In this document: piece by piece, positions 54,801 through 63,739 of the stretch
Layout: every line of letters starts with the position of its first letter
How positions within the stretch are numbered: position 1 is the first letter of the stretch
Source of the DNA: Candidatus Latescibacterota bacterium
GTDB lineage: Bacteria > Latescibacterota > UBA2968
Length of the DNA stretch: 64,000 nucleotides
Reading direction: 5' to 3'
NCBI GenBank assembly: GCA_022824945.1
Contig: JAJDYX010000008.1
Location: 62,001-126,000 of the forward strand
Notes under the pieces: generated by a model
The model's input: only the letters and a program-made list of their open reading frames with translations
Database searches by the model: none
What the model was told of the DNA's origin: nothing
Translations under genes and position numbers: made by a program

Positions 54801-54850
54801 CTGCATGACCAAAACTGTCAAGAGGTACGCCCATTATGTGGCACTTTGCA

Positions 54851-56596
54851 TTATTTTTTTGCCACTGGACCCTTTGGCGCCTCCTTGCTGTACAATGTAC
54901 TGCCTCGCTCGTAAGACGAGACGACTGAACCGTCGGCAATTTCTAACCTGGGCACGTTCTTGTCGAACACATCGCGGTCGGGACCGCGCATGACTGCCAT
55001 CTGTTCATCGGTCATGCCCGAGACGAGGTCGCCCCACCGTTTTTCTGGATGGGTCAATTCTCCGCCACTGCGATTGAAGTTGCGCGATGAGTATTTGTGC
55101 AAAATCCCCCGTCGCGAGATGTCGCTTTTCCACGCCAATGTGCCATGTGTGGTGCCGCCGTCCATGAAGAAGAGCACGTCGCCTGCTTTCATCTCTACGT
55201 GTTTTACCAATCCCATGTGATCATCGCAGGTGCGCACGCCCGGGGGGAGTGAATAATACGCTTTGTGCGATCCCGGCACGCACGCAAATCCCCCGTCGGC
55301 TTCGGTCACATCGCGCAATTGCCAGGTTACGGTTACGGCTTCGCAATAGCTTCGGCCATTTTGATAGATATATCCTCGCCCTGGATTGAGCGGCTCATTG
55401 GAGTCGTGTAGAGAATGGCCCGATGTGCCTTTGACCGCGCAAAATGCCGTTCCTCCGCCCGTGCGACCACCACTGGCACCCATCCAGTTCAGCCGATGTT
55501 CAACTGCCGGATGGGCGAGCATTCGTCGGAATGGGTCGCAATAGGGACTGGGCAATTGAGTCAGCCCATTCAACAGGGGTCTGCCCGTGCCTGCGAGGCT
55601 TTTTGACCCGCGTGCGAGTTCTTCGCCAACGACGATTCGGTCCTCAAATTTGTCAATGGCGGCGTTGGCCTGTGCCAGCCATTCTTCATCCATGACCCCA
55701 CGTAGCACCAGGTACCCGTTCAAGTCCCAAAAGTAAAACTCTTTTTCGTCAATGCCCGAATTTGGATTTTTCATCAGGAAAGATGGGTGAAAAATCTCGC
55801 GAGATTCGTCCAATGCAATTGTCTCGCCATCTGTTTTTAATGTGGGTGGCGGCGTTGTATCCCAATACCCTGGGCGATACAGCGATGCGCTCTGTTCAGG
55901 AGTCATTCCCGTCATCGAGTCGGATACTGGCATTTTTTTCGATTCAGGTGCAGGTCCCGCAGAACGTATCACACCGCGTCCTACGTATTCGTAGGACAAT
56001 AAGCGCTGAAGTCCCTCGCCATGCCAGGGGCGCATGCCCTGTACGACGCTCAAGCCGACGATGAGCAGATCGCCCGCTTTTAGTTCGGGTTGAAAAAGAT
56101 AATCCGAGTCATCCTCGCCGGTTAATATATCTTCTGGCGTTTCTACATTTGACTTGTGGGTACACTGTACAAATGCAAACCCGCCATCGCCAGCTTTTAC
56201 GTCCGAGAGTGCCCAGATTACGCGCACGCCTTCGCAAAATCTTCGACCGTTCTGATAATAATATGCCAGGGCGGGATCTCTCGGCTCATTGCCTCCTGCC
56301 AGTGGGGCAGAGGTGTCACAGGTTTCGTCGCACAGTATTTCAGGTGCGCGGTCGAGTCTGAAACCGTGTCCGACAATTTGGTTCAGATACCACACGAGTT
56401 GGGGATGGATCAATAAATCGCGGAATGGCTCGCGCAAATCGCCTTCCCAGCCGAGCATGCCCTCAAGCGATCCAGCCCGATCAATCGCATCGTTCAACCG
56501 CGCGATTTCGGGACGGGTCAGGACCCCCGGTATATGCAAATAGCCCGTTAAATCAAAGGCGTAATTCTCTTCGTTTGTCATTGTTTCCCGGTCCAT
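54851..56596 (-). CDS. Double-domain PhyH-like protein, copy A
   Basis: 581 residues, two PhyH-type halves. Half 1 begins NYAFDLTGYLHIPGVLTRPEI (about residue 10), half 2 EFYFWDLNGYLVLRGVMDEEW (about 288). Each half has the core region with YYYQNGRRFCEGVRVIWAL or YIYQNGRSYCEAVTVTWQL and a GGFA-type motif. The typical His-x-Asp iron pair of PhyH was not found in either half, though distal His in DGGTTHGTLAWK remains, so it may be inactive or use different ligands. Tandem with copy B (nearly identical at nucleotide level). Confidence 0.85.
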   Translation of the reverse strand: MDRETMTNEENYAFDLTGYLHIPGVLTRPEIARLNDAIDRAGSLEGMLGWEGDLREPFRDLLIHPQLVWYLNQIVGHGFRLDRAPEILCDETCDTSAPLAGGNEPRDPALAYYYQNGRRFCEGVRVIWALSDVKAGDGGFAFVQCTHKSNVETPEDILTGEDDSDYLFQPELKAGDLLIVGLSVVQGMRPWHGEGLQRLLSYEYVGRGVIRSAGPAPESKKMPVSDSMTGMTPEQSASLYRPGYWDTTPPPTLKTDGETIALDESREIFHPSFLMKNPNSGIDEKEFYFWDLNGYLVLRGVMDEEWLAQANAAIDKFEDRIVVGEELARGSKSLAGTGRPLLNGLTQLPSPYCDPFRRMLAHPAVEHRLNWMGASGGRTGGGTAFCAVKGTSGHSLHDSNEPLNPGRGYIYQNGRSYCEAVTVTWQLRDVTEADGGFACVPGSHKAYYSLPPGVRTCDDHMGLVKHVEMKAGDVLFFMDGGTTHGTLAWKSDISRRGILHKYSSRNFNRSGGELTHPEKRWGDLVSGMTDEQMAVMRGPDRDVFDKNVPRLEIADGSVVSSYERGSTLYSKEAPKGPVAKK

Positions 56597-56618
56597 GTCA
56601 GTCTCCTTTTAGTTTGTA

Positions 56619-58364
56619 TTATTTTTTTGCCACTGGACCCTTTGGCGCGTCCTTGCTGTACAATGCACCGCCTCGTTCATAAGACGCGACGACTGAACCG
56701 TCGGCAATTTCCAATCTGGGCACGTTCTTTGTGAACACATCGCGGTCGGGACCGCGCATGACTGCCATCTGTTCATCGGTCATGCCCGAGACGAGATCGC
56801 CCCACCGTTTTTCTGGATGGGACAATTCTCCTCCGCTGCGATTGAAATTGCGCGATGAGTATTTGTGCAAAATCCCTCGCCGCGAGATGTCGCTTTTCCA
56901 CGCGAATGTGCCATGTGAGGTGCTGCCATCCATGAAGAAGAGCACATCGCCCGCTTTCACCCCTATGTGTTTTACCAATCCCATGTGGTCATCGCAGGAG
57001 CGCACACCCGGGGGGGTAGGATAATACGCTTTGTGCGATCCCGGCACGCATGCAAACCCACCATCGGCTTCGGTTACATCGCGCAACTGCCAGGTTACGG
57101 TTACGGCTTCGCAATAACTGCGTCCATTTTGATAAATATATCCCCGGGTTGGATTGAGCGGCTCATTGGAGCCATGCTGGGAATGGCCCGATGTGCCTTT
57201 GACCGAGCAAAATGCCGTTCCTCCACCCGTGCGACCACCACTGGCTCCCATCCAGTTTAGCCGATGTTCAACGACCGGGTGGGCGAGCATTCGCCGGAAT
57301 GGGTCGCAATAGGGGCTGGGCAACTGGGTCAATCCACCCAACAGGGGTCTGCCAGTGCCCGCAAGGGTTTTTGATCCTTGTGCGAGTTCTTCACCAACGA
57401 CGATTTGATCCTCAAACTTGTCAATGGTGGCATTGGCTTGTGCCAGCCATTCTTCGTCCATGACCCCGCGCAGCACCAGGTACCCGTTCAAGTCCCAAAA
57501 GTAAAATTCTTTTTCGTCAATGCCCGAGTTTGGATTTTTCATCAGGAAAGATGGGTGAAAAATCTCGCGAGATTCGTCCAATGTGATTGTCTCGCCATCT
57601 GTTTTCAAAGTCGGTGGTGGCGTGGTATTGCGATATCCGGGGCGATAGAGCGATGCACCCTGTTCAGGTGTTAGTTCCTCAATCAAGTCGGATACTGGCA
57701 TCTTTTCCGATTCAGGTGCAGGTCCCGCAGAACGGATCACACCGCGGCCTACATATTCGTAGGATAGCAAGCGTTGCGGTCCCTCGCCTTGCCACGGACG
57801 CATGCCCTGTACGACGCTCAGACCGACGATGAGCAAATCGCCCGCTTTTAGTGCGGGTTGAAAAAGATAATCCGAGTCATCTACACCGGTCAATATATCT
57901 TCTGGCGTTTCTACATTTGATTTGTGGGTACACGGTACAAATACAAATCCGCCGTCGCTGGCTTTGGCATCAGAGAGTGCCCAGATTACGCGCACACCTT
58001 CACAAAATCTTCGATCGTTCTGGTGATAATATGACAGCGCGGGATCTCGTGGCTCATTGCCGCCCTCCAGCGGCGCAGAGGTGTCACAGGTTTCGTCGCA
58101 CAGTATTTCAGGTGTGCGGTCGAGCCTGAAACCGTGTCCCACAATTTGATTCAGATACCACACGAGTTGGGGATGGATCAGCAAATCGCGGAATGGCTCG
58201 CGCAAATCGCCTTCCCAGCCGAGCATGCCCTCGAGCGATCCGGCCCGATCAATCGCATCGTTTAACCGCGCGATTTCGGGACGGGTTAGAACCCCCGGCA
58301 CATGCAAATAACCCGTTAAATCAAAGGCGTAATTCTCTTCATTCGTCATCGTTTCCCGGTCCAT
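56619..58364 (-). CDS. Double-domain PhyH-like protein, copy B
   Basis: 581 residues from the ATG at 58364 (AGGAGG 5-6 nt before); the frame opens to 58415 but upstream codons lack support. Identical length and architecture to copy A, about 90% identical by eye, with small differences (for example DGSTSHGTF for DGGTTHGTL, and GHSQHGSNEP for GHSLHDSNEP). Lies 22 nt ahead of copy A, so they are one operon produced by a recent tandem duplication of about 1770 bp. Confidence 0.85.
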   Translation of the reverse strand: MDRETMTNEENYAFDLTGYLHVPGVLTRPEIARLNDAIDRAGSLEGMLGWEGDLREPFRDLLIHPQLVWYLNQIVGHGFRLDRTPEILCDETCDTSAPLEGGNEPRDPALSYYHQNDRRFCEGVRVIWALSDAKASDGGFVFVPCTHKSNVETPEDILTGVDDSDYLFQPALKAGDLLIVGLSVVQGMRPWQGEGPQRLLSYEYVGRGVIRSAGPAPESEKMPVSDLIEELTPEQGASLYRPGYRNTTPPPTLKTDGETITLDESREIFHPSFLMKNPNSGIDEKEFYFWDLNGYLVLRGVMDEEWLAQANATIDKFEDQIVVGEELAQGSKTLAGTGRPLLGGLTQLPSPYCDPFRRMLAHPVVEHRLNWMGASGGRTGGGTAFCSVKGTSGHSQHGSNEPLNPTRGYIYQNGRSYCEAVTVTWQLRDVTEADGGFACVPGSHKAYYPTPPGVRSCDDHMGLVKHIGVKAGDVLFFMDGSTSHGTFAWKSDISRRGILHKYSSRNFNRSGGELSHPEKRWGDLVSGMTDEQMAVMRGPDRDVFTKNVPRLEIADGSVVASYERGGALYSKDAPKGPVAKK

Positions 58365-58600
58365 GGCAACCTCCTTGACCGTGGTGTACCTGTTTGCCTC
58401 TCGGCATCTAGGCATAAATGTGATGGTTTATTCATGAAAAGCCCAAATCGCTGCAAAAAACAAGTATAAAATGTATCCCCTCTCGACCGATTACTTGACG
58501 CACTTGCTGTGGCTCTGTAAATTGCGCCTGTTCTCCCGATGGTACTTGTTTTATCCGGATCACTAAAATTTTTCTGCTGTGAGTAATAAAAGGCATCCCA

Positions 58601-60034
58601 ATGGCAAAGCCTCGTCCCAATATTGTGCTTGTGATGTGCGACCAAATGCGCTGGGATGCGGCTGGTTTTGCGGGCAGTTCTGTTGTTCAAACGCCCCATC
58701 TGGATCGTCTGTCCGAGGGGGGCGTGTGTTTTGAAAATGCCTATTGCGCTTCTCCTGTTTGTTCGCCTGCTCGGGCGAGTTGGTTGACCGGATGCTATCC
58801 CCATGCCCATCTGCAATTGCGAAATTACGGGCCACAACGAGGAAAAGACTGGGGGTGTTATCTGCCGCAGGACCGTGTTACAATGGGCGATGTCTTGAAA
58901 CGCGCGGGATATCGCTGCGGCATGGTCGGTCCCTGGCATCTGGGTGATGATCATGCTCCACAGCACGGGTTTGAGGATTTCTGGCAGACCTATCGATATC
59001 TCGGCGACGAATATACAGATCCCCTTTTCGATTATTTTGAACGCGAGGGGGTACCCAATCTCTACAGCGATAAGGAAGCTGTCACTCAGTACGGAAATAT
59101 ACTGGCTTTTACGACACTTACAGATCCGAGACAGCAGCGTACGACCTGGACAGTTGACCGCGCGATTGATTTTTTGCGCCAACAAGAAGACGATCCGTTT
59201 TTTCTTTTTGTGAGTGTCAAGGACCCGCATCCCCTCATCGTTATCCCGCCAGAATTGCTCAAGCACTATCCGATAGATCAAATGCCCTTGCCGGATTCTC
59301 TGCGAGATCCTCTTGAAGGTAAACCGCATTTTCAGAACCGTACAAAATTTCGCATGCCCAATACGGTGACAGATCGGCAATTCCGCGAGATGATTGCGTA
59401 TTATTACGCCCTGATCACTCATATTGACGCGCAGGTTGGCCGTTTGATCGATGTTCTCGAAGAACAGAATATGCGCGATGATACACTTGTGGTTTTTATG
59501 AGCGACCACGGCGAATTGCTCGGCGATCATGGCTGTACAGAAAAGTGTCTTATGTACGAGGCCTCGGTCAGAGTTCCCTGCTTGCTCTCGTGGCCGCGTA
59601 CTCTACCGGCGGGATTGCGTGTGACGACGCCACTTGCCGGTGTTGATTTGATGCCGACTTTGCTCGATCTGGCAAACGAGGCGCTGCCCGAAAAAATTGA
59701 TGGTCGTTCTGTTGCAGACGCGATTCTGAATGGTCGGCAACCCAAACCGCAACCCATTTTCGCCGAGATCGCCAGCCAGGAAGCTATTTATTGGGGTTCA
59801 ACAGAAAGAGAGCAGTTTGCCGCGCATGTGATGAATCTCGATGGTCGCTGGAAGTATATTCGCAATCGCTTTGATATCGACGAGTTGTACGATTTGGAAA
59901 CAGATCCGGGCGAAATGCAAAATCTCGCGCAGCTTTCCAAATATCAACCGCGCATTACAGCTATGCGCCAGCAAATCGCGGAGATGATTTGCCATACGGG
60001 TCCCGGACCTTACGACTGGTGTTTACAAGTGTAG
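58601..60034 (+). CDS. Sulfatase
   Basis: 477 residues. PNIVLVMCDQMRWDAAGF, signature C54-S-P-A-R in ASPVCSPARASWLTGCYPH, and LVVFMSDHGELLGDHGCT are present. No signal peptide. Upstream gap 58365-58600 (236 nt) shows nothing recognisable; RBS AAAAGG is a little distant. The next gene is 23 nt downstream, so the sulfatase and the glycosidase-like protein probably form an operon. Confidence 0.95.
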   Translation: MAKPRPNIVLVMCDQMRWDAAGFAGSSVVQTPHLDRLSEGGVCFENAYCASPVCSPARASWLTGCYPHAHLQLRNYGPQRGKDWGCYLPQDRVTMGDVLKRAGYRCGMVGPWHLGDDHAPQHGFEDFWQTYRYLGDEYTDPLFDYFEREGVPNLYSDKEAVTQYGNILAFTTLTDPRQQRTTWTVDRAIDFLRQQEDDPFFLFVSVKDPHPLIVIPPELLKHYPIDQMPLPDSLRDPLEGKPHFQNRTKFRMPNTVTDRQFREMIAYYYALITHIDAQVGRLIDVLEEQNMRDDTLVVFMSDHGELLGDHGCTEKCLMYEASVRVPCLLSWPRTLPAGLRVTTPLAGVDLMPTLLDLANEALPEKIDGRSVADAILNGRQPKPQPIFAEIASQEAIYWGSTEREQFAAHVMNLDGRWKYIRNRFDIDELYDLETDPGEMQNLAQLSKYQPRITAMRQQIAEMICHTGPGPYDWCLQV

Positions 60035-60057
60035 ATAGCGTGCGAAAAGGAGGACTG

Positions 60058-61023
60058 ATGAGAACAGGTTTTACTGAGAACGACGCCATTCCATTTGAGG
60101 TTTTTGCGGGTTTCGAGCGGCTTGAGGATGTTAACCCTATCATTGCCTGCGAGCCGCCAGAGTGGGCCGCCGCCGCCCATGCATTTGTGATGGATGATAC
60201 GGTTCACTATTTGTGGGGGAGAAGAAAAGAGGGCAACTATTGGATTTTGATGCATAGCACGGCTCCGGTAAATGATCCCGCAAAGATCGCGCACGATCCG
60301 CGCAATCCCGTGCTTTTGCCTTCGAGTGAGGGGTTTGACGATTATACTATCGAATATCCTTTTCCTTTTTGGAATCCCGCCGATGGCAGGTTTTATGTTT
60401 ATTATTTGGGACGACGACAAAAGCCGCCAAAGCAGACGGGCCTATTGGTGGGAGACGGCGATTTTGGCAAGTGGACGCGCGTTTGCCAGACGCCTGTGAT
60501 TGCCTCAGACACCACGCACGAGCGGCAGGGTTCGTCGCATCCCTCGGTTGCGGTGGTGGATGATACCATACATATCATTTATACGGGGGAGTCGGCAGAT
60601 CCGCCGACCTTATGTCACGCGACTGCACCGACCAGCGATCCTGCAGCCGTTACCAAAGATCCCGCGAATCCCATTTTTAAGGGTAGCGGAGAAATGTGGG
60701 ATAGTTGTGGTGTCCGAGAGGCTGAGATTTTTAAGGGTCCACAGTATTTCCATCTCTTTTACGGGGGGTCCGATGGCGAGGCCTGGCGGATTGGACATGT
60801 GCGAACGCGCGATTTTCGCACCTTTGAACCCAATCCGTACAATCCAATTTTTTCGCCTTCGCCAGATCCCGACGCATGGGATTGCGATGGGATACTAACG
60901 CCTCAGGTGATTGAGATTGACAACCGCTACTACATGGTCTATGCGGGTATGAGAGGGAGGGAGTGGCAGACGGGTCTTGCGGTGGCTCGCTCGCCAGTGC
61001 TCAGTCTTTCAGAACGCGATTAG
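60058..61023 (+). CDS. Glycoside hydrolase-like five-bladed beta-propeller protein (GH43/GH130 type)
   Basis: 321 residues from the ATG at 60058 (AGGAGG 4 nt upstream; longer frame rejected). The protein shows repeated blades with AHAFVMDDTVHYLWGRR, YTIEYPFPFWNPADGRFYVYY, GSSHPSVAVVDDTIHIIYTGE and REAEIFKGPQYFHLFYGG. Acidic residues at blade tops suggest a glycosidase or phosphorylase acting on a (sulfated) sugar. Its last codons overlap the 3' end of the convergent beta-helix gene by 23 nt. Confidence 0.75.
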   Translation: MRTGFTENDAIPFEVFAGFERLEDVNPIIACEPPEWAAAAHAFVMDDTVHYLWGRRKEGNYWILMHSTAPVNDPAKIAHDPRNPVLLPSSEGFDDYTIEYPFPFWNPADGRFYVYYLGRRQKPPKQTGLLVGDGDFGKWTRVCQTPVIASDTTHERQGSSHPSVAVVDDTIHIIYTGESADPPTLCHATAPTSDPAAVTKDPANPIFKGSGEMWDSCGVREAEIFKGPQYFHLFYGGSDGEAWRIGHVRTRDFRTFEPNPYNPIFSPSPDPDAWDCDGILTPQVIEIDNRYYMVYAGMRGREWQTGLAVARSPVLSLSERD

Positions 61024-62101
61024 GCGTGTACTGGTTTGTGTAGTGACGCATGTTTCCCACGGCGTTGTTCTGTTTTATGGCGTCAGCAGGAAAGGTATGT
61101 AGAAACCAGTTGTTGTAGATTTCAGCACTTTCCTGGGGGATGCCGCGAATGACTACGGCGGGTACACTGGTGGCGTGAAAGGTGTTGTGGTGGATTAATA
61201 TAAGATCGCCAGCGATGTGTGTGTCGTCACCGCGGTCTCGGCCGCCGTGCATGTCAAAGCTGTGGCTGTTGGCGTTTTCCAGGATCAGGTTGTAACGGGC
61301 TTCATAGCTGGTGCCGGGTCTGCCAGTGCCTGCAATGTGGTGGCGGCACCAGTCGAACAAATTGGCCTCAATCAAGGCGGTAGATTGGTCCATTACCACG
61401 CCGTAGCCCAGGCCCTGGCGCTGGTTGTGGTGAAAATAGTTGTGATGGATGTGGTTGTCCGTTGAGCCGGCACGCAGGAAGATCGCGCCGTGGCTCCAAC
61501 CCCAGAGTTCGCAGTTATCGACTTCGAGGTTGGGATATTCGGTCTGGATGGCGCGGGAGTTGGGGATGCTGTAGTAGCGTCCTTCGGCATGGAGTTGCCT
61601 CATCTGCTCGGTGCGCCTGAGGGTGTCCGGTCCCTGGAAGCGGAGGCCTGTGATACGGACGTTGGGCCCGGTGGCGACAAAGAGCGGCAGGGTTTCGAGT
61701 TGTTCGGAGTAGAGCAGGGCACCTTGAGAGCCGGGTTTGCCCCGGCCACTGGCGAGTGTGACGCCTCCGCGTATGGCGATGTTCTGGTGTCCGGTCAGGT
61801 CGATTCTGATGGTATCTACTATATAGACTATCTGGTTGGGACCGGCGAATTCGAGGGCGTCGAACAGTTCCATGCGGTTCGTGACCAGGAATTCGGATGG
61901 GTCAATCAGGCGGTTATAGCCCTCGCCACCACCGATGGGATTGCCGGTGGGGTTGATGTCGGCACCAAATTTGTCATCTGAAAGCAGAGGTTTTTCCTGC
62001 TGACCGTTGCCATCTGGGGTATCGGGGGTGAGTGGCTTTTCTTTCTCAGAACATGCAAACAGAAGGAGCAATGCGGTGAGATATCGGAGTGTTCCTGACA
62101 T
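61001..62101 (-). CDS. Right-handed beta-helix lipoprotein (pectate lyase-like)
   Basis: 366 residues from the ATG at 62101 (AAGGAG 7 nt upstream; a longer frame to 62413 is rejected). Lipoprotein signal SGTLRYLTALLLLFACSEKE (Cys about 17). The core has pectate-lyase-like parallel beta-helix repeats: NRMELFDALEFAGPNQIVYI, IRGGVTLASGRGKPGSQGAL, NCELWGWSHGAIFLRAGSTDNHIHHNYFHHN. Probably binds or cleaves a polysaccharide at the cell surface. Confidence 0.88.
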   Translation of the reverse strand: MSGTLRYLTALLLLFACSEKEKPLTPDTPDGNGQQEKPLLSDDKFGADINPTGNPIGGGEGYNRLIDPSEFLVTNRMELFDALEFAGPNQIVYIVDTIRIDLTGHQNIAIRGGVTLASGRGKPGSQGALLYSEQLETLPLFVATGPNVRITGLRFQGPDTLRRTEQMRQLHAEGRYYSIPNSRAIQTEYPNLEVDNCELWGWSHGAIFLRAGSTDNHIHHNYFHHNQRQGLGYGVVMDQSTALIEANLFDWCRHHIAGTGRPGTSYEARYNLILENANSHSFDMHGGRDRGDDTHIAGDLILIHHNTFHATSVPAVVIRGIPQESAEIYNNWFLHTFPADAIKQNNAVGNMRHYTNQYTPNRVLKD

Positions 62102-62215
62102 GTCAATCTCCTTCTTCATTTTAGAATGATTCGTCAGTGAAAAACTACGGCAATTTAGTTGATTGATCAAGTCGAATAGAAGCCCAGCTAACAACTCACG
62201 AGAAAGGAGTTCGCA

Positions 62216-63184
62216 ATGCGCGATATTGTGGTCTTTAGCGGAAACGCACATCGTCAATTGGCAGAGCATATATGCCAGTATCTGAGCGTGTCTCTTAGCC
62301 GCAGCACGATCAACCGCTTCAGCAACGATTGTATTCAGGTGCAGTTGAACGCAAATTGTCGGGAGGCCGATGTCTTCCTGATTCAGCCTCTTGTTCCACC
62401 TGTCCAGGACCATCTCATGGAACTCCTGCAGATGCTGGACGCGGCACGCGGGGCATCGGCTGCCCGTACGACGGCCGTTATTCCATATTACAGTTACGCG
62501 CGGTCAGATAAAAAAGATGCGCCTCGTATCTCTATTGCAGGGAGATTGGTGGCAGATTTGATTGATACAGCAGGTGCAAATCGGGTGCTCACGATGACTC
62601 TCCACGCGCCGCAGGTACATGGATTTTTTCGCATTCCCGTCGATCATCTCAATGCCCTCCATGTGTTGGCGAGATATTTTCAGGGCAAAGATCTGGCGAA
62701 TACAGTCGTTGTTTCGCCCGATCTTGGAGGCGCAAAGGAGGCAACGCATTTTGCCCGGCTGCTCAAGCTGCCCGTAGCAGCCGGAATCAAACGCCGCATC
62801 AGTGATGAAAAAGTTGTGATTGATGCAATCGTCGGCGATGTAGAGGGAAAGAAGGTGATTGTTCTGGACGAAGAGATAGCTACGGGGGGAACACTTGTGG
62901 AACTTGTTGATCGTCTGCGAGACCGCGGCGTTAATAACATCACGGTATCCTGCACACATGGGCTTTTTACGGGACAGGCCCTGCCGCGTTTGAGTGCAAT
63001 TGCAGAAGTGAAGGAATTGGTGACGACAGATACGGTTCCGCTTTCTTCACAGGACCAATGTCATCCCAATCTGACCACTCTATCTGTGGCACCTCTCCTG
63101 GGTGAGGCGATCCGCAGGATACACCACGGGGAATCAGTCAGCAGTCTATTCACGGCGCCAGATTGGATCGTCGATACGGGATAG
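62216..63184 (+). CDS. prs: Ribose-phosphate pyrophosphokinase
   Basis: 322 residues, slightly longer than E. coli Prs. Makes PRPP from ribose-5-phosphate and ATP. IVVFSGNAHRQLAEHICQYL and FVLIQPLVPPVQDHLMELLQMLDAAR-type regions, YSYARSDKKDAPR (ATP and ribose loop) and the PRPP motif VIVLDEEIATGGTLVE are recognisable. The last differs from the usual DDMIDTAGT in having EEIATGGT. A second, more canonical Prs may exist elsewhere; this could be a paralogue of modified specificity. RBS AAAGGAG. Confidence 0.9.
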   Translation: MRDIVVFSGNAHRQLAEHICQYLSVSLSRSTINRFSNDCIQVQLNANCREADVFLIQPLVPPVQDHLMELLQMLDAARGASAARTTAVIPYYSYARSDKKDAPRISIAGRLVADLIDTAGANRVLTMTLHAPQVHGFFRIPVDHLNALHVLARYFQGKDLANTVVVSPDLGGAKEATHFARLLKLPVAAGIKRRISDEKVVIDAIVGDVEGKKVIVLDEEIATGGTLVELVDRLRDRGVNNITVSCTHGLFTGQALPRLSAIAEVKELVTTDTVPLSSQDQCHPNLTTLSVAPLLGEAIRRIHHGESVSSLFTAPDWIVDTG

Positions 63185-63212
63185 ATGGGACAGGGGTAGG
63201 CACTTTTAGCAA

Positions 63213-63512
63213 TTAAGTTGCAGGAGCAGTATGAGTTAACGGCTCAATTTGAAGATCGCCGATCTTTTGTTGCGCGTGCCAGAGGTCGTATTGCAGTTGC
63301 AAATTCATCCAGAAAACAGGTGTTGTTCGAAATGCTTTGCTCAACCGAATCGCCATTTCTGGACTCACTCCGGCCTTGCCATTGACAAGCTCTGAAACAG
63401 TCTTTCGCGCCACGCCGAGTGTCTGCGCTACTTCTGTCACAGTCAGGTTTAGTGGGATTAAACAAAGTTCCTTGAAAATTTCACCTAGGTGAGCCGGGTT
63501 GTGCATTTCCAT
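63213..63512 (-). CDS. HigA-type antitoxin / XRE-family regulator
   Basis: 99 residues with a helix-turn-helix ([39 protein letters not shown]) in the HigA antitoxin pattern (N-terminal HPGEIF-like motif here AHLGEIF). No HigB toxin ORF is found on either side (63513-63739 holds only a promoter). It is therefore an orphan antitoxin or a stand-alone regulator. Confidence 0.85.
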   Translation of the reverse strand: MEMHNPAHLGEIFKELCLIPLNLTVTEVAQTLGVARKTVSELVNGKAGVSPEMAIRLSKAFRTTPVFWMNLQLQYDLWHAQQKIGDLQIEPLTHTAPAT

Positions 63513-63551
63513 AAAAATATTCCTTTATGCCGAAATTTTTCAATCATCAGA

Positions 63552-63580
63552 AATGTAACCCGTAACGTGTCAGGTGTCAA
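63552..63580 (-). promoter_or_regulatory. Promoter of the HigA-type gene
   Basis: On the minus strand TTGACA (63580-63575), 17 nt, TACATT (63557-63552). The spacer contains GACACCTGACAC, a direct repeat of GACAC that could be an autoregulatory operator. Confidence 0.7.
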
Positions 63581-63739
63581 GCCATGTATAAACGATGAAT
63601 GATTTACAATGCAATTTTCGTGCCACTTGCAAAAAGCTTAGGATTTCGGCATTTTTAATTTCTGTGCAAAGATAGGTTGAATATGTTGTTCAACTCCCCA
63701 CTCTACATTTTGTAAATCCTGTTCTCGGATGGATTAAAT

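Noticed and set aside
58346-59530. 394-codon minus-strand frame opposite the sulfatase at 58601
   Set aside because: Antisense shadow of a gene with clear sulfatase motifs.
63640-63739. preQ1 riboswitch upstream of queC
   Set aside because: Only a 6-bp inverted repeat is present; no pseudoknot pattern of the known classes could be drawn.
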